From NCBI RefSeq assembly GCF_001279725.1, contig NZ_LGDE01000159.1:19207-83206 (forward strand): a stretch of 64,000 nucleotides of DNA, in the 5' to 3' direction. Source of the DNA: Streptomyces sp. WM4235. Lineage in GTDB: Bacteria > Actinomycetota > Actinomycetes > Streptomycetales > Streptomycetaceae. The position numbers and the translations under genes are program-made. Positions 34,579 through 43,306 of the stretch are shown piece after piece. Under the pieces are notes generated by a model. The model saw only the letters and a list, made by a program, of their open reading frames with translations. It was not told the DNA's origin and did no database searches. Each line of letters begins with the position of its first letter. The stretch's first letter is position 1.

Positions 34579-36212
34579 CCACGCCGTTCGACCCGGCGAC
34601 GGCCCCGGCCCTCGCCGCCGGAGCCACCGAGCACCGGCCGCTGATCATCACCCTGTTCGGGCTGTTCGTCGTCGCCACCCTGATCATCACCGTCTGGGCC
34701 GGCCGTCAGACCAAGGACGCCGCCGACTTCTACGCGGGCGGACGCCAGTTCACCGGCTTCCAGAACGGCCTCGCGATCTCCGGCGACTACATGTCCGCCG
34801 CCTCCTTCCTCGGCATCGCCGGGGCCATCGCGCTCTTCGGCTACGACGGTTTCCTCTACTCCATCGGCTTCCTCGTCGCCTGGCTCGTGGCGCTGCTGCT
34901 CGTCGCCGAACCGCTGCGCAACTCCGGCCGCTACACGATGGGCGACGTCCTGGCCTTCCGCATGCGCCAGCGGCCCGTGCGCACCGCCGCGGGCACCTCC
35001 ACCATCGTGGTCTCGATCTTCTACCTGCTCGCCCAGATGGCCGGCGCGGGCGTCCTCGTCTCCCTGCTCCTGGGCATCACCAGCGACGGCGGCAAGGTGG
35101 CCGTGGTCGCGCTGGTCGGCGTACTGATGATCGTCTACGTGACCATCGGCGGGATGAAGGGCACCACCTGGGTCCAGATGGTCAAGGCGGTGCTCCTCAT
35201 CGCGGGCGCCCTGCTGATCACCCTCATGGTGCTGATCGAGTTCAACTTCAACGTCTCGGAGCTGCTGGGCAAGGCCGCCGAGAACAGCGGGCAGGGTGCC
35301 AAGTTCCTTGAGCCGGGGCTCAAGTACGGCAAGGACGCGACGACCAAGCTGGACTTCATCTCCCTCGGCCTCGCCCTCGTCCTGGGCACCGCCGGCCTGC
35401 CGCACATCCTGATCCGCTTCTACACCGTCCCCACGGCGCAGGCCGCCCGCAAGTCCGTGAACTGGGCCATCGGCATCATCGGCGCCTTCTACCTGATGAC
35501 CATCGCCCTCGGCTTCGGCGCCGCCGCCCTGCTCAAGCGGGCCGACATCCTGGCCTCCAACAAGGCCGGCAACACCGCCGCCCCGCTGCTCGCCCAGGAG
35601 ATCGGCGGCGGCGCCGACTCCACCGGCGGCGCGATCCTGCTCGCCGTGATCTCCGCGGTCGCCTTCGCCACCATCCTCGCCGTCGTCGCGGGCCTGACCC
35701 TGGCCTCCTCCTCGTCCTTCGCCCACGACATCTACGTGAACGTCATCCGCAAGGGCAAGGCCACCGAGAAGGAGGAGGTCCGCGCGGCCCGCTGGTCCAC
35801 CGTGGTCATCGGAGCCGTCGCCATCGGCCTCGGCGCCCTCGCCCGCGACCTGAACGTCGCCGGCCTGGTCGCCCTCGCCTTCGCGGTCGCCGCCTCCGCC
35901 AACCTGCCGACGATCCTGTACAGCCTCTTCTGGAAGCGGTTCACCACCCAGGGCGCGCTGTGGTCCATCTACGGAGGCCTGGTCTCGGCCGTCGGCCTGG
36001 TGCTCTTCTCCCCGGTGGTCTCCGGCAAGCCCACCTCGATGTTCAAGGACGCCGACTTCTACTGGTTCCCGCTGGAGAATCCGGGGCTCATCTCCATCCC
36101 GCTCGGCTTCTTCCTGGGATGGCTGGGAACCGTCCTGTCCAAGGAGAAGGCCGACCCCGCCAAGTTCGCCGAGTTGGAAGTCCGCTCCCTGACCGGAACG
36201 GGCGCTGTCTGA
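34575..36212 (+). CDS. actP: Cation:acetate symporter, SSS family
   Basis: A 545-aa transporter with about 13 membrane helices. The N-terminus TKDAADFYAGGRQFTGFQNGLAISGDYMSAASFLG is the typical SSF sodium-solute symporter segment; GLPHILIRFYTVPTAQAARKSVNWA is typical of ActP/MctC. It probably takes up acetate or other short monocarboxylates. Coupled by ATGA overlap to the DUF485 protein. Confidence 0.93.
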   Translation: MTTPFDPATAPALAAGATEHRPLIITLFGLFVVATLIITVWAGRQTKDAADFYAGGRQFTGFQNGLAISGDYMSAASFLGIAGAIALFGYDGFLYSIGFLVAWLVALLLVAEPLRNSGRYTMGDVLAFRMRQRPVRTAAGTSTIVVSIFYLLAQMAGAGVLVSLLLGITSDGGKVAVVALVGVLMIVYVTIGGMKGTTWVQMVKAVLLIAGALLITLMVLIEFNFNVSELLGKAAENSGQGAKFLEPGLKYGKDATTKLDFISLGLALVLGTAGLPHILIRFYTVPTAQAARKSVNWAIGIIGAFYLMTIALGFGAAALLKRADILASNKAGNTAAPLLAQEIGGGADSTGGAILLAVISAVAFATILAVVAGLTLASSSSFAHDIYVNVIRKGKATEKEEVRAARWSTVVIGAVAIGLGALARDLNVAGLVALAFAVAASANLPTILYSLFWKRFTTQGALWSIYGGLVSAVGLVLFSPVVSGKPTSMFKDADFYWFPLENPGLISIPLGFFLGWLGTVLSKEKADPAKFAELEVRSLTGTGAV

Positions 36213-36231
36213 GATCCACCGAACACTCAGC

Positions 36232-36265
36232 GTGGCCGCGTCGTACTTCCCTACGACGCGGCCGC
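36232..36265 (+). terminator. Terminator after actP
   Basis: Stem GTGGCCGCGTCGTA / TACGACGCGGCCGC with a 6-nt loop (one G-T pair), 20 nt past the stop. Confidence 0.75.
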
Positions 36266-36388
36266 GCCGTGTCTCGTTCATTCGGGCATCCCTGTACGGG
36301 AGGGCCGTCGCGTAGGCTCGAATACGGCGCATGCGCTCTCGTTCACCGCAGCGCGACCTCTACGACCGGACAGGGGAGGGGGCCCACA

Positions 36389-37378
36389 GTGCTTCTCGAC
36401 ACCTATGGCCGCGTGGCCACTGACCTGCGCGTCTCGCTCACCGACCGGTGCAATCTGCGCTGTACGTACTGCATGCCCGAGGAAGGCCTGCAGTGGCTCG
36501 GCAAGTCCGACCTGCTCAGCGACGAGGAGATCGTCCGGCTGATTCGGATCGCGGTGACCCGGCTCGGCATCACCGAGGTGCGTTTCACCGGAGGGGAACC
36601 GTTGCTGCGCCCCGGCCTGGTCGGGATCGTCGAACAGTGCGCGGCCCTGGAGCCCCGCCCCAGGATGTCCCTCACCACCAACGGCATCGGCCTCAAGCGG
36701 ACCGCACAGGCGCTCAAGGCCGCCGGCCTCGACCGAGTGAACGTTTCGCTGGACACCCTGCGGCCCGAGGTCTTCAAGACCCTCACCCGCCGCGACCGGC
36801 ACAAGGACGTCATCGAGGGCATGGCCGCCGCCCGCGCCGCCGGCCTGACCCCCGTCAAGGTCAACGCCGTGCTGATGCCCGGACTCAACGACGACGAGGC
36901 CCCCGACCTCCTCGCCTGGGCCGTGGAGAACGAGTACGAGCTCCGCTTCATCGAGCAGATGCCGCTCGACGCCCAGCACGGCTGGAAGCGCGACGGCATG
37001 ATCACCGCGGGCGACATCCTCCAGTCCCTGCGCACCCGCTTCACCCTCACCGAGGAAGGCGCGGACGAACGCGGCTCCGCCCCGGCCGAACGCTGGGTCG
37101 TCGACGGCGGCCCGGCCACCGTCGGCGTCATCGCCTCGGTCACCCGACCCTTCTGCGGCGCCTGCGACCGCACCCGACTGACGGCCGACGGCCAGATCCG
37201 CACCTGCCTGTTCGCCACCGAGGAGTCCGACCTGCGGGCCGCGCTGCGCTCGGGCGCCCCGGACGAGGAGATCGCCCGCCTGTGGAAGGTGGCGATGTGG
37301 GGCAAGAAGGCCGGGTCCGGCCTCGACGACCCGACCTTCCTCCAGCCCGACCGCCCGATGTCCGCCATCGGCGGCTAG
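36389..37378 (+). CDS. moaA: GTP 3',8-cyclase (molybdenum cofactor synthesis)
   Basis: A 329-aa radical SAM enzyme that starts molybdopterin synthesis from GTP. The SAM cluster is C21/C25/C28 (CNLRCTYC), and the C-terminal GTP-binding cluster is CGACDRTRL...TCLF. It ends in the conserved C-terminal Gly-Gly. The GTG at 36389 has GGGAGGGG upstream, while the longer frame to 35960 is inside actP and unsupported. Confidence 0.96.
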   Translation: MLLDTYGRVATDLRVSLTDRCNLRCTYCMPEEGLQWLGKSDLLSDEEIVRLIRIAVTRLGITEVRFTGGEPLLRPGLVGIVEQCAALEPRPRMSLTTNGIGLKRTAQALKAAGLDRVNVSLDTLRPEVFKTLTRRDRHKDVIEGMAAARAAGLTPVKVNAVLMPGLNDDEAPDLLAWAVENEYELRFIEQMPLDAQHGWKRDGMITAGDILQSLRTRFTLTEEGADERGSAPAERWVVDGGPATVGVIASVTRPFCGACDRTRLTADGQIRTCLFATEESDLRAALRSGAPDEEIARLWKVAMWGKKAGSGLDDPTFLQPDRPMSAIGG

Positions 37379-37433
37379 CACGCCCCTCCCGGCACGAAGA
37401 ACCTCACCGCGGCCCCTCGAAGGCTCGGACCGG

Positions 37434-37688
37434 CTACCGCCGCTCCGAGCCTTCCGGCTGTACCCACTCGTCGAGCCTCACGACGTCCTTGAGGAAACCG
37501 CGGACCCCCAGGAACTGTGAGAGGTGCTCGCGGTGTTCCTCGCACGCCAGCCAGGTCTTCAGCCGCTCGGGCGTGTGGAGGGTCGGGTTGTTCCACGCCA
37601 GGACCCAGACCGCCGCGTCACGGCAGCCCTTGGCGGAGCAGGTGGGAGCGACGGCGGGTGTGTTGGTGTCCGTATCAGGGGAGTTCAC
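37434..37688 (-). CDS. Conserved small protein with CSAKGC and CEEH motifs
   Basis: An 84-aa soluble protein with CSAKGCRDAAVWVLAWNN near residues 17-34 and WLACEEHREHLSQFL at about 46-60. The Cys/Cys and Cys/His spacing suggests a zinc-binding knuckle. Similar Streptomyces proteins are sometimes mislabelled acetone carboxylase; I do not accept that. GTG start with a -10-like TAGGGT 6 nt upstream and no Shine-Dalgarno. Confidence 0.8.
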   Translation of the reverse strand: MNSPDTDTNTPAVAPTCSAKGCRDAAVWVLAWNNPTLHTPERLKTWLACEEHREHLSQFLGVRGFLKDVVRLDEWVQPEGSERR

Positions 37689-37694
37689 GCCTCA

Positions 37695-37700
37695 ACCCTA
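37695..37700 (-). promoter_or_regulatory. Leaderless -10 (TAGGGT)
   Basis: TAGGGT on the minus strand plus 6 nt then GTG at 37688. Confidence 0.45.
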
Positions 37701-37825
37701 CAAACGGAAGGGCGACGCCGAGCAGCCACGGGGGGAGCTGCCCGGCGTCGGTCCGTCGCTCCGACGGGGGATGCGGAGCGCGTAGGCAGTATGTCACGCA
37801 AGACCCGATGTGGTGCACTGGAACT

Positions 37826-38158
37826 TCATGATTGATCTGAGGTTTTCTTGAGGTTTCCGGGCTCCAGTGCGGGGAGCACAGGAGCCGGCATGAAGTGTGA
37901 GGGGAGGGACGGAGTCGACTCGCGGCCCGCGTTCGCGATGACCACCGCGACGTACGGCAGCAGCGCGCCCGCGACGAGCGTCACGATCGCCACGTGACGC
38001 TCCACGTTCCACAGGACCACCGTGGCGATGACCGACAGGGTCCTGATCACCATCGAGATGACGTACCTGCGTTGCCGGCCCCGCACGTCCTCGGCGAGAC
38101 CCATCCGCGCCCCGGTGATCCGGAAGACCTCGGCCCCGTTCCGCTTCGTCCGCTGCAC
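37826..38158 (-). CDS. DUF3099 membrane protein
   Basis: A 110-aa protein with the DUF3099 hallmark EVFRITGARMGLAEDVRGRQRRY followed by two membrane helices (about 35-55 and 60-80) and a Pro-rich tail. The start is the GTG at 38158 with GGAG just upstream; the open frame continues to 38596 but has no support. Function is unknown. It is divergent from the GlsB/YeaQ gene, separated by about 200 nt. Confidence 0.85.
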   Translation of the reverse strand: MQRTKRNGAEVFRITGARMGLAEDVRGRQRRYVISMVIRTLSVIATVVLWNVERHVAIVTLVAGALLPYVAVVIANAGRESTPSLPSHFMPAPVLPALEPGNLKKTSDQS

Positions 38159-38360
38159 GTCTCCACCATCCGATCCACCCGCCGGACACGCCCGGGCCCG
38201 GAGGCTTCCACCGTACGCCGGTCCTCCGTCTGGGTGGAGAGCGGGTGCGCCTCGACGTCCCCTTGAGTGGCCCCCGAATGGCGTTGTCCGAAATGCGCTG
38301 TAGGCCGGTCGGGCCGAGACTGGGCGCACATGCGCACAACGCGCCAGGAGGAGGCTCGAC

Positions 38361-38639
38361 ATGGAATGGGTTTGGGCGATCATCGTCGGTTTTGTGCTGG
38401 GCCTGATTGCCCGGGCCATCCTGCCGGGCAAGCAGCACCAGCCACTCTGGCTGACCACCATCTTCGGCATCCTCGGAGCGCTCCTCGGCAACGCCGTCTC
38501 CCGGTGGATCGGCGTCGAGGACACCAAGGGCATCGACTGGATCCGCCATCTGCTGCAGCTCGCCGGAGCGGTCCTGATCGTCGGCCTGGGCGACATGCTC
38601 TACCTGGCCATCCGGGGCAACAAGCGGCAGACGACCTGA
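38361..38639 (+). CDS. GlsB/YeaQ/YmgE-like stress-response membrane protein
   Basis: A 92-aa protein with three hydrophobic segments (about 3-20, 29-45, 66-84). The N-terminus WVWAIIVGFVLGLIARAILPGK is typical of the transglycosylase-associated/GlsB family. It has AGGAGG before the ATG. Probably a general stress membrane protein. Confidence 0.85.
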   Translation: MEWVWAIIVGFVLGLIARAILPGKQHQPLWLTTIFGILGALLGNAVSRWIGVEDTKGIDWIRHLLQLAGAVLIVGLGDMLYLAIRGNKRQTT

Positions 38640-38644
38640 ACCCC

Positions 38645-38711
38645 GTCGACCCGGTCCACCGGGTCGACGCGAAGGGGCCGGCCCGGACCACGCGTCCGAA
38701 CCGGCCCCTTC
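38645..38711 (+). terminator. Tandem hairpins (terminator) between GlsB and tyrS
   Basis: GTCGACCCGGT-CC-ACCGGGTCGAC (38645-38668) and GAAGGGGCCGG / CCGGCCCCTTC (38671-38681, 38701-38711) follow each other. They lie between convergent genes and may work in both directions. Confidence 0.8.
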
Positions 38712-38746
38712 GTCATGCCGTCACCGGGTCACCCCGCGCGAACGGC

Positions 38747-40012
38747 TCAGCCCGTGACCTCGACCGCGGCCAGGTTCTTCTTGCCGCGGCGCAGCACCAG
38801 CCAGCGCCCGTGCAGGAGGTCGGCCGCGGCGGGGACCGCGTCCTCGGCGGTGACCTTCACGTTGTTCACGTAGGCACCGCCCTCCTTCACGGTCCGGCGC
38901 GCGGCCGACTTGCTGGCGACCAGGCCCGTCTCGGCGAGGAGGTCCACGACCAGCCCCGCCTCGGCGACCCGCGCCCGCGGCAGCTCCGACAGGGCCGCGG
39001 CCAGCGTGGCCTCGTCCAGCTCCGTCAGCTCACCCTGACCGAACAGCGCCTTCGACGCGGCGATCACGGCCGCGCACTGGTCGGCGCCGTGCACCAGCGT
39101 GGTCAGCTCCTCCGCGAGCGCCCGCTGCGCGGCGCGCGCCTGCGGCCGCTCGGCGGTCTGCGCCTCCAGCTCCTCCAGTTCCTCGCGGGACCGGAAGGAC
39201 AGGATGCGCATGTAGGTCGAGATGTCCCGGTCGTCCACGTTCAGCCAGAACTGGTAGAACGCGTACGGCGTGGTCATCTCCGGGTCGAGCCAGACGGCGC
39301 CGCTCTCGGACTTGCCGAACTTGGTGCCGTCCGCCTTGACCATCAGCGGGGTCGCCATGGCGTGGACGTGCGCGTCCGGCTCCAGGCGGTGGATCAGGTC
39401 GAGACCGGCCGTCAGGTTGCCCCACTGGTCCGAGCCGCCCTGCTGGAGCGTGCAGCCGTAACGGCGGTACAGCTCCAGGAAGTCCATGCCCTGGAGCAGC
39501 TGGTAGCTGAACTCCGTGTAGCTGATGCCCTGGTCGGACTCCAGCCGGCGGGCCACCGAGTCCTTCGTCAGCATCTTGTTGACGCGGAAGTGCTTGCCGA
39601 TGTCCCGCAGGAACTCGATGGCGGACAGGCCCGCCGTCCAGTCCAGGTTGTTCACCATGACCGCGGCGTTCTCGCCCTCGAAGGACAGGAACGGCTCGAT
39701 CTGCGCACGCAGCCGGCTCACCCAGTTCGCGACCGTGTCCGGGTCGTTCAGGGTGCGCTCGGCCGTCGGGCGCGGGTCGCCGATCTGGCCCGTGGCCCCG
39801 CCGACCAGAGCCAGCGGACGGTGCCCGGCCTGCTGGAGCCGACGCACGGTGAGCACCTGCACCAGGTGTCCCACGTGCAGCGAGGCCGCGGTCGGGTCGA
39901 AACCGCAATAGAACGTGACGGGACCGTCCGCGAAGGCCTTGCGCAGCGCTTCTTCATCGGTGGACAGCGAGAACAGCCCGCGCCACTTCAGTTCGTCGAC
40001 GATGTCCGTCAC
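38747..40012 (-). CDS. tyrS: Tyrosyl-tRNA synthetase
   Basis: A 421-aa class I aminoacyl-tRNA synthetase. HIGH-type motif HVGHL (46-50), tyrosine-binding [12 protein letters not shown], and KMSKS-type KFGKS in mid-protein. C-terminal S4 RNA-binding domain ([19 protein letters not shown]). Orthologue of SCO1818 (recalled). The leader (40013-40121) is short; I found no clear T-box element. Confidence 0.97.
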   Translation of the reverse strand: MTDIVDELKWRGLFSLSTDEEALRKAFADGPVTFYCGFDPTAASLHVGHLVQVLTVRRLQQAGHRPLALVGGATGQIGDPRPTAERTLNDPDTVANWVSRLRAQIEPFLSFEGENAAVMVNNLDWTAGLSAIEFLRDIGKHFRVNKMLTKDSVARRLESDQGISYTEFSYQLLQGMDFLELYRRYGCTLQQGGSDQWGNLTAGLDLIHRLEPDAHVHAMATPLMVKADGTKFGKSESGAVWLDPEMTTPYAFYQFWLNVDDRDISTYMRILSFRSREELEELEAQTAERPQARAAQRALAEELTTLVHGADQCAAVIAASKALFGQGELTELDEATLAAALSELPRARVAEAGLVVDLLAETGLVASKSAARRTVKEGGAYVNNVKVTAEDAVPAAADLLHGRWLVLRRGKKNLAAVEVTG

Positions 40013-40121
40013 GGTTGTGACTCTCCTTGAGCGAGATGAAACAGCGAGATGAAACAGGGTGCTGAGAGGTTCCCCGCCAGTCTAGGCGGGCAGGGAACCT
40101 CCCCCCGACTCCCCGACCGGC

Positions 40122-41510
40122 TCAGACGCCCTTGCTGACCGAGCTCATGTTGAAGTCCGGGATCCGCAGCGCCGGCATCGCGGCCCGGGTGAACCAGTCG
40201 CTCCACTCGCGCGGCAGGGTCTGCTCGGTCCGGCCCGCCTCGGAGGCCCGCGACAGCAGGTCCACCGGGGACTCGTTGAAGCGGAAGTTGTTGACCTCCC
40301 CGACGACCTGACCGTTCTCCACCAGGTACACGCCGTCCCGGGTCAGGCCCGTGAGCAGCAGAGTCGCCGGGTCCACCTCGCGGATGTACCAGAGGCAGGT
40401 CAGCAGCAGACCGCGCTCGGTCGCGGCGACCATCTCCTCCAGCGAGCGGTCGCCGCCGCCGTCGAGGATCAGGTTCCCGAAGCCGGGCGAGACCGGCTGC
40501 CCGGTCAGCTCCGCGCTGTGCCGGGTCGTCGTCAGCCGGGCCAGCTCGCCCCCGCTGATCCACTCCGTCGCCGGGACGGCCAGGCCGTTGTCGAAGACGG
40601 AGGCGTCGTCGCCCGAGCTGTGCGCGATCACGAACGGCGCCGACTCCAGACCCGGCGCGTTCGGGTCACTGCGCAGGGTCAGCGGCAGCTCGGACAGCTT
40701 CTCGCCGAGCCTGGTCCCGCCGCCGGGCTTGGAGAAGACCGTCCGGCCCTCCACCGCGTCCCGCGCCGACGCCGACCACATCTGGTAGATCATCAGGTCG
40801 GCGACCGCCGTCGGCGGCAGCAGCGTCTCGTACCGCCCGGCGGGCAGCTCGATCTTCCGCTCCGCCCAACCGAGGCGCACCGCGAGCTCCGCGTCCAGGA
40901 CGGTGGGGTCCACGTCCGTGAAGTCCCGGGTGGAGCGGCCCGCCCACGCCGACCGCAGCCGGTCGGGGGACTTCGCGTTGAGCTCCAGGGTGCCGTTGGG
41001 CTGGTCGTGCCGCAGCCGCAGCCCCGCGGACGTGCCGATGTACGTGGAGACCAGCTCGTGGTTGGCGAAACCGTACAGCTCGCGCCCGCCCGCACGGGCC
41101 CGGGCGAAGGCCTCGCCGAGCGCCGGGGCGAACCGCTCGAACACCGCCGAGGAGGTCTCGGCGGGGCCCTCGGTGAAGTCCGTCGAGGCCGGGACCCCGG
41201 TCACCAGGGGCTGCGCGTCCTCGGCCGAGGCGCCGGCCCGAGCGGCCTCCTCGGCGGCCCGGACCAGCGGCTCCAGATCGGCGGCGGTGACGGCGGAGCG
41301 CGACACGACCCCCGAGGCCGTGCCCTCCTTGCCGTCGACCGTCGCGATGACCGTCAGGGTGCGGCCCCGGGTGACGCCGTTCGTGGTGAGCGCGTTGCCC
41401 GCCCAGCGCAGGTTGGCGCTCGACTCCTCGTCCGCGATGACGACGCAGCCGTCCGCCGTGGACAGCTCCAGCGCGCGCTCGACGATCTCGTGCGGCTTCG
41501 TGCGGCTCAT
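40122..41510 (-). CDS. pmbA: TldE/PmbA-like subunit of the TldD/E metalloprotease
   Basis: A 462-aa PmbA/TldE protein, the non-catalytic partner of TldD. It lacks HExxxH but has the family C-terminal half with GGGDRSLEEMVAATERGLLLTCLWYIREVDP and GEVNNFRFNESPVDLL. TldD/E clips unstructured peptides such as antitoxins and microcin precursors in E. coli. Unusually, the start ATG overlaps the stop of a 31-codon mini-ORF, not that of tldD; see 41507-41628. Confidence 0.92.
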   Translation of the reverse strand: MSRTKPHEIVERALELSTADGCVVIADEESSANLRWAGNALTTNGVTRGRTLTVIATVDGKEGTASGVVSRSAVTAADLEPLVRAAEEAARAGASAEDAQPLVTGVPASTDFTEGPAETSSAVFERFAPALGEAFARARAGGRELYGFANHELVSTYIGTSAGLRLRHDQPNGTLELNAKSPDRLRSAWAGRSTRDFTDVDPTVLDAELAVRLGWAERKIELPAGRYETLLPPTAVADLMIYQMWSASARDAVEGRTVFSKPGGGTRLGEKLSELPLTLRSDPNAPGLESAPFVIAHSSGDDASVFDNGLAVPATEWISGGELARLTTTRHSAELTGQPVSPGFGNLILDGGGDRSLEEMVAATERGLLLTCLWYIREVDPATLLLTGLTRDGVYLVENGQVVGEVNNFRFNESPVDLLSRASEAGRTEQTLPREWSDWFTRAAMPALRIPDFNMSSVSKGV

Positions 41511-41602
41511 CGGCCGGCCTCCTGCGTGGTGTTCAGACGGTGCCGTCCCGGGGGGCGACCCCCGGACCCCCGGCGGATCGCGTGGTGATCGTGCGCGGTC
41601 AT
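41507..41602 (-). CDS. 31-codon mini-ORF between tldD and pmbA
   Basis: ATG at 41602 overlaps the tldD stop (ATGA) and the mini-ORF's TGA overlaps the pmbA ATG. The predicted peptide starts MTAHDHHAIRRG and ends LNTTQEAGR, the same last 9 residues as TldD, because the ends come from a 30-bp direct repeat. Translation would carry ribosomes from tldD to pmbA. It may be a spacer only, not a working peptide. Confidence 0.5.
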   Translation of the reverse strand: MTAHDHHAIRRGSGGRPPGRHRLNTTQEAGR

Positions 41603-41628
41603 CGGCCGGCCTCCTGCGTGGTGTTCAG
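41507..41628. repeat. 30-bp perfect direct repeat, 92-nt period
   Basis: The same 30-bp sequence occurs at 41507-41536 and 41599-41628. On the coding strand it reads CTGAACACCACGCAGGAGG... and includes a Shine-Dalgarno and the ATGA overlap. It looks like a tandem duplication of the tldD 3' end/pmbA start. Confidence 0.9.
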
Positions 41629-43122
41629 GATGTTCACGTCGCGGAACAGCGCGGACGGGCAGCCGTGCGAGACCGCGGCGACCTGGCCCGGCTGGGCCTT
41701 GCCGCAGTTGAAGGCGCCGCCCAGGACGTAGGTCTGCGGGCCGCCGACCTTCTCCATCGAGCCCCAGAAGTCGGTGGTCGTCGCCTGGTACGCGACGTCG
41801 CGCAACTGCCCCGCCAGCCGGCCGTTCTCGATCCGGAAGAAGCGCTGCCCGGTGAACTGGAAGTTGTGGCGCTGCATGTCGATCGACCAGGAACGGTCGC
41901 CGACCACGTAGATCCCGCGCTCCACCCCGCCGATCAGGTCCTCGGTCGACAGACCGCCCGGGTCCGGCCGGAGCGAGACGTTCGCCATCCGCTGCACCGG
42001 GACGTGCCCGGGGGAGTCGGCGTACGCGCAACCGTTGGAGCGGCCGAGGCCCGTCAGCTTCGCGATCCGCCGGTCGAGCTGGTATCCGGCCAGGGTGCCG
42101 TCCTTGACCAGGTCCCAGCTCTGCGCCTCGACGCCCTCGTCGTCGTAGCCGATGGTGGCCAGTCCGTGCTCGGCGGTGCGGTCACCGGTCACGTTCATGA
42201 TCGAGGAGCCGTACTTGAGCGTGCCGAGCTGGTCGAAGGTGGCGAAGGAGGTCCCCGCGTACGCGGCCTCGTATCCCAGCGCCCGGTCCAACTCGGTGGC
42301 GTGCCCGATGGACTCGTGGATGGTCAGCCACAGGTTGGACGGGTCCACGACCAGGTCGTAGCGCCCGGCGCGCACGCTCGGTGCCCGCATCTTCTCGGCG
42401 AGCAGGTCGGGGATCCCCTCCAGCTCCGCGTTCCAGTCCCAGCCGGTACCGGTCAGGTACTCCCAGCCGCGGCCGGCGGGCGGGGCGATGGTGCGCATCG
42501 AGTCGAACCCGCCGGTGGCCGCGTCGACGGCGACCGCGGTGAGCTGCGGGTGGATCCGTACGCGCTGCTGGGTGGTGACGGTGCCCGCCGTGTCCGCGTA
42601 GAACTTGTTCTCGTGGACGGCGAGCAGCGAGGCGTCCACGTGGGCCACCCCGTCCGCCGCGAGCAGGCGCGCGCTCCAGTCGGCGAGCAGCGCCGACTTC
42701 TCCGCGTCCGGCACCTCGAACGGGTTCACGTCGTAGGCGGAGATCCACGTCTTGTCGGCGTGGACCGGCTCGTCGGCGAGCTCGACGCGCTCGTCCGAAC
42801 CGGCGGCCTTGATCACCCGCGCCGACAGCTTCGCCATGGCCACGGCCTGCGAGGCCACCTTGGCGGCGCCGTCCATGGTCAGGTCCACACCGGAGGCGAA
42901 CCCCCAGCTGCCCCCGTGCACCACCCGGACCGCGTAGCCGAGGTCCGTGGAGTCGGATCCGCCCGATGGTTTGGCGTCCCGCAGCCGCCAGGAGGCGCTG
43001 CGCACGCGCTCCAGCCGGAAGTCGGCATGGTCGGAGCCCAGCGCGCGGGCCCGGGCGAGCGCCGCGTCGGCGAGCGCCCGCAAGGGCAGCGCGGTGAAGG
43101 CCGCGTCGATGGAATGGGGCAC
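41599..43122 (-). CDS. tldD: TldD catalytic metalloprotease subunit
   Basis: A 507-aa protein with the zinc motif HESIGHATELD (HExxxH at 269-274). N-terminal domain from about 20, and the conserved C-terminal DVSLRP-like NVSLRPDPGGLSTEDLIGGVERGIYV. The GTG at 43122 has GGGAGGA upstream and gives the family N-terminus; the frame extends 13 codons further without support. It is upstream of pmbA and presumably forms the TldD/E complex with it. Confidence 0.94.
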   Translation of the reverse strand: MPHSIDAAFTALPLRALADAALARARALGSDHADFRLERVRSASWRLRDAKPSGGSDSTDLGYAVRVVHGGSWGFASGVDLTMDGAAKVASQAVAMAKLSARVIKAAGSDERVELADEPVHADKTWISAYDVNPFEVPDAEKSALLADWSARLLAADGVAHVDASLLAVHENKFYADTAGTVTTQQRVRIHPQLTAVAVDAATGGFDSMRTIAPPAGRGWEYLTGTGWDWNAELEGIPDLLAEKMRAPSVRAGRYDLVVDPSNLWLTIHESIGHATELDRALGYEAAYAGTSFATFDQLGTLKYGSSIMNVTGDRTAEHGLATIGYDDEGVEAQSWDLVKDGTLAGYQLDRRIAKLTGLGRSNGCAYADSPGHVPVQRMANVSLRPDPGGLSTEDLIGGVERGIYVVGDRSWSIDMQRHNFQFTGQRFFRIENGRLAGQLRDVAYQATTTDFWGSMEKVGGPQTYVLGGAFNCGKAQPGQVAAVSHGCPSALFRDVNILNTTQEAGR

Positions 43123-43182
43123 GGAATTCCTCCCGGGGTCGGGGCCGGTCGCCCCGATCATGTCGCGCTCGGGGCTCGTGTG

Positions 43183-43270
43183 CCTACATCTTTCTGTAGG
43201 GACTCGACAGAGCCCGCCGCAAGGCCCTGTCGGGGCCCGATTCTCCGTAAGGACGATGCGACCTATAGGT
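43183..43270. promoter_or_regulatory. Inverted repeats in the tldD/fabG divergent region
   Basis: CCTACA (43183-43188) pairs with TGTAGG (43195-43200), and ACCTATAGGT (43261-43270) is a perfect 10-bp palindrome overlapping a possible -10, TATAGG, for fabG. These are candidate regulator sites for lipid-synthesis control or tldD; unproven. Confidence 0.45.
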
Positions 43271-43306
43271 TTTTGGTACTCAGACAGCTAGCGAAAGGGT
43301 GATCCG

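Noticed and set aside
34401..36332. 643-codon frame antisense to actP
   Set aside because: Gly/Glu/Asp/Val-rich low-complexity shadow of the actP gene.
37434..37688. Acetone carboxylase label for the 84-aa protein
   Set aside because: The protein is far too small and lacks any carboxylase feature; that name is a propagated error as far as I can tell.
41507..41602. A functional secreted or signalling peptide from the tldD/pmbA mini-ORF
   Set aside because: The peptide is mostly a by-product of a duplicated junction and has no signal or conserved feature; coupling is the simpler explanation.
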